Shown: piece by piece, positions 41,673-53,132 of the stretch
How the letters are laid out: every line of letters begins with the position of its first letter
How positions within the stretch are numbered: the first letter of the stretch is position 1
Origin: Lactarius indigo
Taxonomy: Eukaryota; Basidiomycota; Agaricomycetes; Russulales; Russulaceae
Assembly: GCA_025766275.1 (NCBI GenBank)
Contig: JAFKAC010000078.1
Location: 186,001-250,000 of the forward strand
Length of the DNA: 64,000 nt
Direction of reading: 5' to 3'
Notes under the pieces: generated by a model
The model's database searches: none
The model's input: the letters and a program-made list of their open reading frames with translations, nothing else
What the model was told of the DNA's origin: nothing
Position numbers and translations under genes: made by a program

Positions 41673-42390
41673 GAGCCTGTTCGGTTCGGATTCTTCAAAC
41701 AATCTCACCCAGATTATTACCACATATAGTAGGTAGTTTATTTCCCAAACTTGTCACCATATCTGACACCCAAACTCAACACCCATCCCAACTGATGGTC
41801 AAACACCACACTGATACAACTGCGCTCTCCCTGGCTGATCATTCAGAAAATTTCATTTCCAGTTACTTTCCCATGCCCTCTGTGCTCATCTGTGCTTTCC
41901 CGCACTTGCCCGCACTTTTCTGCACTCTCTAAGCACCGCTTTCCCATCCTCTCTAAGTCGGCAGCTTCCCACTCCCTCTGGACAGTTCCATAGGTGTTTC
42001 ATAGCATTACCCTGTTCCCCCATTTTTTGATATCTATGCACCCTCTTTCCTTAGTCTACACCCCCACTATTGTTACACTCCACTGGCGTTAGTCCGACTT
42101 GGACTCAGGATAGGTGTAATCAACTTAGCAAATATTGAGCAAATGGGGATCACATGTCAACCCAACGCAAGCTGAACAGGGGCTCACTGGCACATGCTGC
42201 AGCAAAGGTAAACAAGTATTATCCCTTGGTAGATAGAAGCGGACACATGCTCTAGTCAGAGACCAAGGCAGACAAAAGACAAGTCAAGATGGTGGATTGA
42301 AGAAGACCAAGATAGAGATCCTTGGTCTTCTTAAGCAACTATTTATACAGATACGTGCGGGCTTTAAAGCACCGCTGAAATGGTAACTAT

Positions 42391-42928
42391 TGTTACGCTT
42401 CGATTCTCGCACCATCGTATTTGACCGAGAACCCTTACTGTACCAGTTGTCACTACAGCGGTAAGGTATATTAGTGACGGACTTACCTACGATATGCGGT
42501 GATACGGTAGCACGATAGGAGATACGGTACTGATAGCTGACTGAGGATGGACGCCACCAATACTAGTACTAGTAGTACTAGGGTTTGAGATACTTACGCG
42601 ATACGTTGGATGCTACCTACTGTGACTCATAGCAGCGCTTCTAAGCCTGCTCGATTGTGTATTTAAACTGTCTTGTGAAGACCAAGATACGCCATCTTGG
42701 TCTTCTTGAATCATCACTCGATTGCCTTCTCATTTCCCTTCGTCTTCGCCTCAGTAAATTGTCCGACTCCGCTCGTGACCTAGATCTTCGCCTTACTGGT
42801 ATACCTCTGCGTATTTACCACGACATAAGCTTGGACCTCCGCGTCTTCAAGTCAGCAGGACTATCGTATCGCTAAGTTGTTACCGCTACCCCGTGCTCAA
42901 GTCGAGCTCACGCCGTGACGGCGTTACA
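42391..42928 (+). mobile_element. 5' LTR of Gypsy-A2
   Basis: TGTTACGCTTCGATTC...GGCGTTACA. TATTTAAACTG (42660) is followed by a hairpin AAGACCAAGAT/ATCTTGGTCTT (42679-42704) whose right arm is the self-primer. Differs from the 3' LTR at 14 sites, all at CpG. Confidence 0.93.
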
Positions 42929-42930
42929 TT

Positions 42931-42941
42931 AAGACCAAGAT
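42931..42941 (+). promoter_or_regulatory. Gypsy-A2 self-primer binding site
   Basis: AAGACCAAGAT, two bases inside the LTR, is the exact complement of ATCTTGGTCTT at 42694-42704. Gypsy-A1 keeps the same site. Confidence 0.78.
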
Positions 42942-42947
42942 CCCATC

Positions 42948-43457
42948 GTGGCCATAACAACAAGAGATCAGTGGACGAGTTTCCGTCCTTATTCAATCCC
43001 AAGGAGAGGAGAACGAAACGTCCCCACTCACTTCCTACAAGCTGCTAGTTGGAGGGACAGACAAGAAGAAACCGGATATTTTGTGGAATTCAACGGACCT
43101 AGCAGGTTCCGCCCAGTTGAGTTCAACTTCGACCACTTGTGTTGGGTAGAAGTTACGTGGAATCCGATAGAGTCCCAGTGGGACGCCATACAACCGGCAG
43201 GACCTCAATATCGCTGCGACATCGACACGTGAGAGCTTAATAGCAGAGCCGACTGGGGCCCCATCGACGGACAAGTGAGAGAACACTCTGCTGGAGAAGT
43301 AGTGTCAGAACAAGAAGAAGAAGAAGAACAAAGTCAAGAAGAAAGTGAGGGACGAGAACCCAATCAGACAGAAACCAGCGGAGGGGCAATACAAGATCTT
43401 CTCCTCGAACAAGCTGAGTCCGCCCACATTACAGAACCAGAACCTATTCACATCTGA
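42948..43457 (+). pseudogene. Gypsy-A2 leader ORF (GTG start), N-terminal Gag-like domain
   Basis: The frame starts at GTG (42948) in CATCGTGGCC and has no ATG. It reads TTRDQWTSFRPYSIP, FVEFNGPSRFRPVEFNFDHL, EVTWNPIESQWDAIQ, is broken by a TGA at 43230-43232, and runs on through an acidic stretch to a TGA at 43455-43457. It corresponds to the N-terminal domain of Gypsy-B and Gypsy-D Gag (DQW..., linker, tryptophan-rich WNP/WWNP motif), but here a stop separates it from Gag although both are in the same frame. Gypsy-A1 has TGA at the same site. Confidence 0.7.
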
Positions 43458-43469
43458 TCGCCAGCCATC

Positions 43470-45014
43470 ATGGCCACAATCACTCGAGCAATGGAAGAGG
43501 TGGCACTCGAAGAATTGCGTGCAACACAAACAGAGGCAAGAGAAATACTCATGCCTATCAACCCAGAAACTGGAAGACGAATGACAGCAGACGACGCTGC
43601 AATATTTCGAGCAATAGGGTCCAACAGAGGAGACCCGCCATCAGAGCGACCCATCGCATTGGAACTACCTCCAGGGGTCGGCGGACCCAATGGAGATCCA
43701 CCACCGCCACCGGGAGGAGGAGTCCCTTTCGACATACGAAGAACCAAACCACCGCGAAGACCGCCTAGTGGACCGCCTGGCGGGGGAGGCGGAGGTGGAG
43801 GAGGAAGCGCCGGCGGAGGAGGAGGAGGACATCACAACGAAAAACTCACCGGCGAGCCACCTTCCATTTTTGACAGAGACAGACTCAAAATAGATCAGTT
43901 CCTGACGCAGTGGCATGTCTATTGGGGCACGAACTTGGACGCCCCCATCATGCGAAACGACTACAGGAGATGCCTCCTGTTCCTATCCTACATCAAAGGC
44001 GGAGCTGTCAGTGAATGGGTGTTAACCTTCCTGAACTGGCTCAATCGACAGATACAGCGAGGGATCAGTCCCTATACTCCAGCACTTTGGGAGGCTGTTG
44101 CCGACGGCTTCAGCCAACGCTTTGAAAACACGCTAGAACGAGAGCAAGCCCAGGCCATACTGCGAAAGGGCTTTAAAGTGACAGGCGAAGACATTGACAA
44201 GTATGTCAATGATTTTGAACAGCTCGCACGGAAGGCTCACTACCGCCTCAATGAACCACAAACCATCGACCTCTTCACATCGGGTTTGCCCAAGGAACTC
44301 TTCAAAAACGCGTTCCAATTCGATGATCCCGCAACATTCGACGACTGGAAGAGAGCCGTCCTCAAGCGACAAAAGAACTACATACACCTCAAAGCGAGGC
44401 TCAATGAATATAAAAATACAACAACACAGCCGAAGAAGCAAAGTGGCAACGCAGGATGGGCAGTCCCGCAAAACCTACCACAGACCAATCCCTGGGCCAT
44501 GGATACCTCTGCTGACCGCGCAAAGGTGAGATTGGCAGGGTCCGAAGAAATTGACTTCAACAAACTACCGCATCATAATTGGCCCACGCCGCCATTTCCA
44601 CCGAGAGGAGGACCAGGGGTAAGAGGGTGAGGGAGAGGAGGCTCCCGAAGGGACTTAAGGAACGTCCTTTGCTATAACTGTCACGCTCCCGGACATCTCT
44701 CACGAAATTGCCCACATCTGCGTGCCCAGCAACAATGGCCGACCGCTGCATCCAGCAGTCGCATGACAGAAACTACAGGATACCTCCAAGGTCCCATATC
44801 CCAATACGCACCCTCACAGTATGCCCCATCGCTGCCAGGGTACATGTCACCCACACCAAGCGCGACACCCACACCTCAAATCAATGCGGCAACTACGAAA
44901 ACGGCTGGAGAGCAAGCAAAGGAATGGCTCACACAAGTGGCCAATAGCACGGACGAGGTAAAAGACCTCATACTGCAGGACCTGTGGGGAAAGGAGGGTT
45001 TTCAGGACGCCTGA
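43470..45014 (+). pseudogene. Gypsy-A2 Gag with zinc knuckle, one internal TGA
   Basis: ATG at 43470 (CATCATGGCC). N-terminal region MATITRAMEEVALEELRATQ, a proline then glycine-rich linker (GGGGGGGGGSAGGGG), capsid domain (FDRDRLKIDQFLTQWHVYWG, FLSYIKGGAVSEWVLTFLNW, YVNDFEQLARKAHYRL), then a TGA (44628-44630) inside an arginine/glycine stretch. The same frame then gives the knuckle CYNCHAPGHLSRNC and ends at TGA 45012-45014. The TGA at 44628 fits CGA-to-TGA; Gypsy-B and -D also have stops just before their knuckles. Capsid and knuckle package the RNA. Confidence 0.88.
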
Positions 45015-48000
45015 ACCCGTCAGTCTGGGTGAGGGCCTTACATTGTAATTCTGTAATCGTGACAACGCGCTATCGATCATTGCGAATTCCAGTAACTGTC
45101 CAAACGGAATATCAATTGACTGAAACCAACGTGTTGGTCGACTCCGGCGCAACCGACAATTTCATCCGACCGAGCATGGCAAAATGGGCAGGGATCCTGG
45201 TGTGCCCACTAGAAACACCACACAAAATATGGAATATAGACAACACGGAAAACAAAGCTGGGTTAATCACTCATTATGTTAACCTAGAAGTGAAAACACG
45301 AGGACAGATAAAAAAGATGACCTTCCTGGTCACGGACCTCGGAAGCGAAGACATCGTCCTTGGTTACCCCTGGCTTAGTGCCTTCGAACCTACTATCCAG
45401 TGGGCTACGGCAACTATACACCCCGACATGCAACCAGTGGTGCTGGCCACCGAAGAAACATTGCTTTCAGCAACGACCACTAGAGCCTTGATAATGGCCA
45501 AAAAAGAAGACATCGTACGGGAGCTGGAAGAAGCAACGTACGCACGAGCCACTACTTCGACAGAATTGGCCATACAAGCAAAACAACATCAAGCAACGAC
45601 CGTCCTCCCCCCAGAATATGCTGCATTCAGCAAGCTATTTAGCGAGCAAGCCTCGCATCACTTCCCCCCGGCTCGACCGTGGGACCACGCAATCGACTTC
45701 AAACCGTCCGTGCCGGCCGCCATAGACTGCAAAATATACCCTATGACGCAAAAGGAAGAAGGCGAACTCAAGGAGTTCTTAGACGAGAAATTGAAACAGG
45801 GCTACCTACGCCCTTCCATTTCCCCATACGCATCATCCTTCTTCTTCATCAAAAAGAAGGACGGAAAACTATGCCCAGTACAGGACTACTGGGTCATCAA
45901 CTCGCACACTATTCGCAACCAGTACCCCCTTCCGCTCATCCAAGACCTTATTCTTGATCTCAGCAACGCCCACATCTACACCAAACTCGACATTCGATGG
46001 GGTTACAATAACATACGTATCCGCGATGGCGACCAAGAGAAGGCAGCTTTCAAAACCAAGTTCGGCCTTTTTGAGCCTACGGTCATGTTCTTCGGCCTTA
46101 CCAACTCCCCTGCGACCTTCCAAGCCATGATGAACCACATATACCGAGATACGATTGTGAAACATGAACGTCTCGGGACCACAATACGTGTCTACATGGA
46201 TGATATTGGGATCGCCACTCACTTCGATCACGATCTTGCAGCCCACGTTGCGGCAGTCCGCAACGTCCTCCACATCGCGGAAGAACACAACTTGTACTTC
46301 AAGCTGGAAAAATGCCTATTCCACCAGCCGCGAATGGATTACCTGGGGGTAATCCTTGAAAGGGGGGTAACTCGCATGGACCCCGTAAAAGTTCAGGGAA
46401 TTAAAGACTGGCCAACGCCCACGAAGGTCAAGGATGTTTGATCCTTCCTCGGTTTCTGCAACTTTTACAGACTGTTCATTCGCGGCTTCGCCAACCACGC
46501 CAAACCACTTACCAGATTAACACGAAAAGACAAAGAATGGCGGTGGACAGATGAAGAAGACAAGGCATTTAACATGCTCAAAAGCCTCGTGACCGAAGAA
46601 CCGGTTCTAGCACACCCGGTACTCCAAGACCCGTTCGAGTTAGAGGTTGATGTGTCAGGATACGCGGTGGGAGCTGTCCTGCTACAGAAAAAATCTGATG
46701 GAAAGTGACACCCCATAGGATACTACTCTGCAACGCTCTTGGAAGTGGAGCAAAATTACGACATTTACGATTTGGAGTTACTGGCAATTGTCAAAGCACT
46801 GAGGAATTGGAGGCTGCTACTCACAGGGGCACCACACAAAATCAAAATTTACTCCGACCACCTCAACCTACAGTACTGGAAATCACCGCAAAAGATTAGT
46901 TGACAGGTTGCCAGGGAAGTACTCGAACTTTCCGAGTACGACTTCGAAATTCACCACATTAAAGGGAAGAACAACAGAAGAGCGGACGCCTTATCAAGAC
47001 GACCCGACTATGATCGAGGGGCTGAGGACAACGACAGAGTTGTCGTTCTCCCCCCCGAAGTCTTTGATGAGGAGGTCATCAAGATGTGGGTAGACCCCCA
47101 TCAACTCAAAAGGATACAGGGAGAGTGGTATAAGGACGGCAGGTTCGTAATAACTGGACCCACGTCCACACATCGCACGCTGATACATGACCACCACGAC
47201 CTACCAATACACGGCCATCCGGGAATCGCGAGAACTCAACGAATCCTGGAACGACACTACTGGTGGCCACGACTGCGACGAGACGTATGCGAATACGTAC
47301 AAGGATGCGCGGAATGCCAACGCAACAAAGTAAACACTCGCCCCATACGGGCCGCATTGCATCCTATTACGCCAATACTAGAAGCCACACCGTTTTACAC
47401 GGTGGCAATGGACTTCATCACCAAACTCCCTCCATCAAAGGGGTACGATAGCATACTGACAGTCACCGACCACGATTGCAGCAAAGCCTCCATTTTCATC
47501 CCATGTAGGGAGGAAATCACGGCTGAAGAGATGGCAGCCCTGTATGTGACTCACGTCTTCAAACGTTTCGGGTTACCGCGTAAAATTATTAGTGACCGCG
47601 ATCCACGTTTCGCATCCAAGTTCACCCGAGAAGTGTGCCGAATCTTGGGAATCCAACAGAACATATCAACGGCATATCACCCATGGACGGACGGACAGTC
47701 CGAAAGGACTAATCAGTGGTTAGAACAGTACTTGCGTTTCTGGGTAAATGAGCGTCAAGATAACTGGACCACTTATCTACCAATCGCCGAATTCGTGCAC
47801 AACAACTGGCCACATGAACACACCAAGCAGTCGCCGTTTCAACTTCTGATGGGATACGACCCTCAGGCGGACTGGACTGATAAGCCATCTCCAATCCCCC
47901 TCGTGACTGCACGACTGACGCAACTAAAAGAAGCTAGAGACAACGCCCAACGCCTTATAAAGAAGGCTCAAGAATCCTGGGTGCGCAACAAAGATACGCC

Positions 48001-49027
48001 CAAATTCAGCGTCAACGACCTCGTGTGGCTCGAAGGCAAGCACCTCCGGACGAATCAACCTACGGCAAAACTAGCAGCGCGACGCCACGGACCCTTTCGG
48101 GTGACACAGGTGATGTCTCCTTACAATTATCGATTGGAACTTCCCACGCAGTGGAGCATTCACCCAGTGTTTCACATCGATCTTCTCACTCCGTACAAGC
48201 AAACCCTTCTGCACAGAGAAAATTTCACACGACCACCGCCCAAATTAATAGAAGGAGAGGAAGAATACGAGGTCGAGGCCATTCTGGACACCCGGCACTT
48301 TGGCAGAGGAAGACGCCTCCAATATCTTATCAAATGGAAGGGGTACCCAGACTTGGAGAATCAGTGGGTCAATAAAGATGACGTCTTCGCGCCAGAAGCA
48401 CTCCGTCTGTATCAGGAAACACAGGCCCACGGAAAAAGAGATAAAGTAGGGGTCATTCGGACAGAGGACAGTCATCCCCTCTTCCTTCGCTCAGCCACTA
48501 CTCTCATGCCCACTTCCCCATTGCGACATGTCACACAGGCGCAACTCCTCGACTCCCTCGCAGAAGACGCCTGCGCCCTCTTGGCTGAGGACGACAACAC
48601 CGAGGTCCCAAATACTCAGCTCACGCCATGGACACCTCTTGCACCAGCAGAGGGGCCCATCACCGCGCAAGAATGGATCAACGTCGTCACCAGATTCCCA
48701 GACCCAACAACTACCCCCGACAACGACCGAGCCATTGTCCACGTCTTCCGAAACGATCGCGGTGAGCGAGAGCCGATCGCCGCTATCCCCCCAAGCGACG
48801 ACCTCATCGGTGTTCGCGGAGTTTTCCCGAGCAACGACCAGCGTTCAAGCACTGATGGAGTACGAGTTGGAGGGTTGGAGGAGAGTAGCAGCAGAGTGGC
48901 AGAAGGAGCAGCTCGACTCAGCAGCGGCCCGACTGAGGGAGATGCGCGAGCGATGGCAGCGATGGCGGCAGCTGAGGCTGGCCATGACGACGAAGATTAT
49001 TACCCAGCGAGACACGCCTTCCTTTGA
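44984..49027 (+). pseudogene. Gypsy-A2 Pol: protease, RT, RNase H, integrase, chromodomain
   Basis: Protease LVDSGATDNFI with LGYPWL; RT FFFIKKKDGKLCPVQDY, FDIRWGYNN and catalytic YMDDIG; RNase H FELEVDVSGYAVGAV and the ending ADALSRR; integrase zinc finger HGHPGIARTQRILERHYWWP with CAECQRNK; core MDFITKLPPSKGYDS, ISDRDPRF, TDGQSERTNQW; chromodomain YEVEAILDTRHF, LQYLIKWKGYPDLENQW. In-frame TGA at 46439-46441, 46706-46708 and 46901-46903 break RT and RNase H; each fits CGA or TGG changing to TGA. A tryptophan in QDYWVIN where R is usual fits CGG to TGG. Frames shift again beyond about 48830. Apart from this damage the order and lengths are normal for a chromovirus. Confidence 0.92.
44996..45002 (+). 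other. -1 ribosomal frameshift site G GGT TTT
   Basis: The heptamer lies in the correct phase (gaG GGT TTT cag) four codons before the end of the Gag frame, and the Pol frame is exactly -1. This is the canonical X XXY YYZ form used by many retroelements. Confidence 0.75.
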
Positions 49028-49646
49028 ACGAAACGCGACACTGATAATCCCCTCATCACGCCCTGGCTCGTCCACTCCGACGGCTCCCCCATGTATCGAG
49101 GACGTGTGCGCGTGCCTGGTGCCGCCGATCACTGTCCGTTCACCACCGCCAAGGACCCCACGCATGTCATTGCGCCTGAAGGGTTCCGGGCGAACCGACG
49201 ACCCCATTACATTCGATACCCCATCACCGGGCCAGACGGAGTAGAGAGGGACGCGTCGCATGTCCAAATCATCGGAGGAGCGGACCCCCTCATACTAGGA
49301 GTCATACCGGGCTCGCCACACGTCTATGGTAAGCCCTTCTACGCCGAACCCCATGTCTCCGCCACACTCCGCCCCACGTACCCGCACGAGGACCTCGTCG
49401 TCTTCGAGGCCGACAAGATCACCGACCGCACGCTCAATCGTATCAACGATGAGTCGCTCACCGCGGAGGTCACGCGCAGCCAGCTACGAGCTGGATCGAC
49501 TCCGTGCAAGAGTGAGTCAACTCCGCGCGATGATCGAATGTGCGCAGGACAACAGGTGCGACTCCATTTATCGCCTGGAGCGCGCTACCGCCCTGGAGCG
49601 CATTGCCGACGAACAACACGACTGGCCAGCCCGTGACTTTTGGTGA
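48830..49646 (+). pseudogene. extra region after the chromodomain (C-terminal tail or third ORF)
   Basis: Beyond the chromodomain and a loose linker, protein-like sequence continues in changing frames. First a probable coiled coil (VQALMEYELEGWRRVAAEWQ, REMRERWQRWRQLR), then a globular-looking stretch (MYRGRVRVPGAADHCPFTTA, HYIRYPITGPDGVERDASHV, IIGGADPLILGVIPGSPHVY), then a second coiled coil (YELDRLRARVSQLRAMIEC) ending WPARDFW with a TGA at about 49646, some 30 bp before the LTR. At least three frame changes are needed. There is no signal peptide or membrane segment, so it is not an envelope. Function unknown. Confidence 0.55.
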
Positions 49647-49677
49647 GTCTGGGGCCTCACGCTAAAAAGGGGGGTGA

Positions 49678-50215
49678 TGTTACGCTTTGATTCTCGCACC
49701 ATCGTATTTGACTGAGAACCCTTACTGTACCGGTTGTCACTACGGCGGTAAGGTATATTAGTGACGGACTTACCTACGATACGCGGTGATACAGTAGCAC
49801 GATAGGAGATACGGTACTGATAGCTGACTGAGGATGGACACCACCAATACTAGTACTAGTAGTACTAGGGTTTGAGATACTTACGCGATACGTTGGACGC
49901 TACCTACTGTGACTCATAGCAGCGCTTCTAAGCCTGCTCGATTGTGTATTTAAACTGTCTTGTGAAGACCAAGATATGCCATCTTGGTCTTCTTGAATCG
50001 TCACTCGATTGCCTTCTCATTTCCCTTCGTCTTCGCCTCAGTAAATTGTCCGACTCCGCTCGTGACCTAGATCTTCGCCTTACTGGTATACCTCTGCGTA
50101 TTTACCACAACATAAGCTTGGACCTCCACGTCTTCAAGTCAGCAGGACTATCATATCGCTAAGTTGTTACCGCTACCCCGTGCTCAAGTCGAGCTCACAC
50201 CGTGACGGCGTTACA
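49678..50215 (+). mobile_element. 3' LTR of Gypsy-A2
   Basis: 538 bp, preceded by the purine tract AAAAAGGGGGGTGA. Followed by CTATC of the host LTR-A. Confidence 0.93.
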
Positions 50216-50720
50216 CTATCCAGTACCGTAACTAGCTCAAACCCTAGTACAGCTATCCTAGGAATGAGTCATACATGAGTCACAAATCACATCCAAACTA
50301 CATGCTGACTGATACAATGTAAGAGTCCATGACTAATACTGAGTCAGGTTGTAGTCATAACCAACCATGAGTCATACACAACACGTCACAAAGTCCATAC
50401 CGTAACAGGTATGTAGCACATGTATTTACAACTTTACACCTCAAGTTAGAATAGAGACCTCCCCTCACATTTCAAAGCTCAGAGACTCAGAGTAGCTTGC
50501 CCCTTGTATTCCCCAGCATGCCACACTCATGTGCAGCCTCAGAAACTCAAACCCAATGCATTCCCAACCCAGGTGGCCACCTATGCCAAGTTTCATGCCA
50601 CACAAAAGCAGGCATGACTGTTTCTGACAACTTGCGCTGACTCAACTCAGCAGGGCTCCCCATAGCCCACTGTTTCCATTCCCATCCTCGCCGCACTCTC
50701 ACACGGCCTTAGCTCTTTGA

Positions 50721-51276
50721 TGTAACGTCACCACGACGTTAGCTCAACTTGAGCTCAAATGGTGATAACAACTTAGCGATATGACGGTCGGTCGGTTGGT
50801 CGGTCGGTCGGTTGGTTGGTCGGCTTGAAGACACGAAGGTCCAAGTCCTTGCCTTAGTGAATACGCGGAGGTACACCAGCAAGTCTGTATCTTGGTCACG
50901 ATCGGAGTCGGACATTCTTTGAGGTAAAGACTTAGAGATGAGAAGAGAAGAGAAGAGAAGAGAAGTGACGATTCAAGAAGACCAAGATGGCGTATCTTGG
51001 TCTTCACAAGACGGTTTAAATACAAGTCAAGCAGGCTTTCAAGCGCTGCTATGAGTCACAGTATGGTAGCGTCCAATGTATCACGTAAGTAACTCGAACC
51101 CTAATACTACTACTAGTATTAGTGGTGTAGTCCTCAGTCAGCAATCAACGCGCAATCTCCTATCGTAATCGTATCGCCTATCGTAAGTCCGCAACTAATC
51201 TACCTTACCGCCGTAGTTGCAACCGGTACAGTAAGGGTTCTTAGTCGTATACAGTCGTACAAGTCAAAACGTGACA
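50721..51276 (-). mobile_element. solo LTR-A3 (relative of Gypsy-A2 LTR)
   Basis: TGTAACGTCACCACG...AAAACGTGACA, 556 bp, perfect TTTGA duplication (50716-50720 and 51277-51281). Contains a GGTCGGTT simple repeat (50783-50821) and a GAAGA repeat (50938-50965). Confidence 0.9.
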
Positions 51277-51532
51277 TTTGACACCAACACATCCACAATT
51301 GCCATGGACCCACATACAACATCTCCTGCCCCACAGGGGCTTGCACAACTGCAAGCAAGGCTTCACATCTGCCAAATCCTGCGTGCACCATAGACTGTTT
51401 ACTGGCAATCAGGGACAAACATATACTGGTCACCCATTGATGAGAACACTCTTCTCTCAGAATATGAGATAAGACACACCATGTGTCTTATGTAATGTCA
51501 CACTGAAAGAATCTGAGCCAAACAGGCCCTAA

Positions 51533-51861
51533 ACACTTTGGCTGCAACCAAAAGTCTGAATCAAACCACGCTCATTCCAAAACTTTGGCTAAGTATAATG
51601 TAACAAATTTATTGACAAGTTTACAACAACTTCAAACATTAAAAATAAATTACAAGTCAATTTTCTTTTTCTGAGGATGATGTAATATGTTTTATTTGTA
51701 ATAAGTAACAGTAACAAACATTGTACAAAAAAAAACTAAGTCAAATATCTATTGGGAGGGATAGTACAACAGGCAAGGCATATGATAAGGATATGGGGAA
51801 CTGGAAATTGAGCAAGTTGCAACAGAAATGGTGGGGGGCAGTAAAGCATTTGAGGAGCCAA
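51533..51861. other. intergenic, AT-rich, no gene seen
   Basis: Flanking sequence of the Harbinger-like element up to the next solo LTR. A short plus-strand frame (51721 onwards) is not supported. Confidence 0.45.
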
Positions 51862-52441
51862 TGTTATGATCTGACACTTCAGACCTCAGTCACAGTATGT
51901 TTCCACCTTGCTTTTCCCCTTTTGTACTATACCTTGTTACCAAAGGAGCTACTGCTGCTAGTGGCGCTGTTTCCTTTGATCCAAATATCTCCTTGTTCTG
52001 TTTGGTCTCTTTGATATTGTGTGGACTTGTGTTCATGTTGTTTGGAACCTCATCCTATATAAACCTGTACCATAGACTGTAGGAACCCAGACTTGGCTTC
52101 GTTTGCAATCTAGCAACCTTGCCTTCGTACTTTGGTGTGACCTCGCTCTATTCCCCTCTTCTTGTGCATCCCCTATCTCAGTCCTTAACCAGGACACTCC
52201 AAAGTCTTTTCAGTTGAACTATATCAATGCATCACACCTGTTATACTCTGTCCACTAGCAAGATCAAGTGTAGAGAAGTGTTAGACACTTCGGACGAGGA
52301 GTCCTACATTACAGAGTAGTGCTGCACCTTGTGCCACACTTTTGCCACTTGTATTTCATAGCAATAAGACAACAGACGTCTTCACTTGATACTTGTATGA
52401 TTTAGGACCTCCAGAACCAACGCCCCTGCTAGGGCATAACA
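51862..52441 (+). mobile_element. solo LTR-B
   Basis: TGTTATGATCTGACAC...GGGCATAACA, 580 bp. Flanks GCCAA and GCTAA differ by one transition, so this is a slightly decayed duplication. Confidence 0.88.
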
Positions 52442-53132
52442 GCTAAGGGCCCAGGCATGTGTAGAGATGGTAGATGGGGGGGGAGGGACGCTGGGAGAGG
52501 GAACACTGCAGCAGATATTGGAGCCAGCTGTGACAGAGGGAGAAGGGGAGGACCAGGGGAGGGCACACATGGCAACTGACAAAGAGGGAAGGATCTAGGA
52601 GGGAGATCCAGAGAGCTCCCTGGCTTAGCTGTAGCACACACTCAAGCATTTGCAGTGGCCAAGCGTGCATCTGGTCTTGCACGTTTGCCAGATAGTTCTC
52701 CAGCCCCATAGGGGTCCTCATCCTCATGGTTGCATTTACAATTGATCTTGCCAATAAGCTCAGCTGTTGCGCACACTGTCAACCTTACCGTGGTTCTTGT
52801 TGCCTCACTTGATGCCCATCCACTCTGCTATCTCTGTCCAGGAATGCTGATTCAGAGCAATTTACTCTTTTTCAGGGAGCTGGGGGTTGTTGCCAGTTGT
52901 GGAAGCTGAAAGAATCACCGCAGCAAGATGTGAGCAGATCAAACACAGCAACTTCACCATTTCTGAAATGGCCTTGGGCTTTGGTGTTTGTGTAAGTAGA
53001 TCCTGAGACAACACAATGATCTCATTAGTGACAGAAATTAAAGATGCCACGTTCTGATCACATGCAACACTTCTGCCTTTGGTAGTGTGTGACACCAATG
53101 CAATCAGATTTGGCTGATTTGGCTGAGGGTTG
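52442..53132. other. intergenic, no supported gene
   Basis: Mixed sequence with short frames on both strands. A minus-strand stretch at 52862-53098 (SLISVTNEIIVLSQDLLTQT) looks protein-like but has no context or recognised domain. Confidence 0.4.

Larger units (their letters stand above)
42391..50215 (+). mobile_element. Gypsy-A2: full-length chromovirus, 7825 bp
   Basis: Two 538-bp LTRs without any indel between them. Target duplication CTAT (or ACTAT if the last LTR base is counted in) within a solo LTR-A. Order: self-primer site, leader ORF, gag, knuckle, -1 shift site, protease, RT, RNase H, integrase, chromodomain, extra C-terminal region, purine tract AAAAAGGGGGGTGA. The coding sequence carries at least six in-frame TGA codons and some shifts, so this copy cannot move by itself. 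Confidence 0.93.
42071..50407 (-). mobile_element. solo LTR-A, interrupted by Gypsy-A2
   Basis: The halves at 42071-42390 and 50216-50407 together give about 508 bp and align (reversed) with the solo LTR at 12414-12923. Flanks are ACTAT and GGTAT, so the duplication is doubtful. Gypsy-A2, a relative, is inserted within it. Confidence 0.8.
41673..51529. mobile_element. Harbinger-like non-autonomous DNA element, split by LTR elements
   Basis: The left end GAGCCTGTTCGGTTCGGATT and the right end (read inwards) GGGCCTGTTTGGCTCAGATT match at about 16 of 20 bases and are followed by TCTT on both sides. Both ends are flanked by TAA (41670-41672 and 51530-51532), the usual PIF/Harbinger target. Removing the LTR insertions (42071-50407 and 50721-51276) leaves about 0.96 kb with no transposase frame. 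Confidence 0.65.

Noticed and set aside
48528..49244. Separate gene overlapping the end of Gypsy-A2 Pol
   Set aside because: Its first half is the serine/threonine-rich shadow of Pol. Only the second half looks coding, and it fits better as a frame-shifted continuation of the element.
49091..49636. Envelope gene of an errantivirus-like element
   Set aside because: No signal peptide, membrane segment or cleavage site. The chromodomain places the element among chromoviruses, which lack envelopes.
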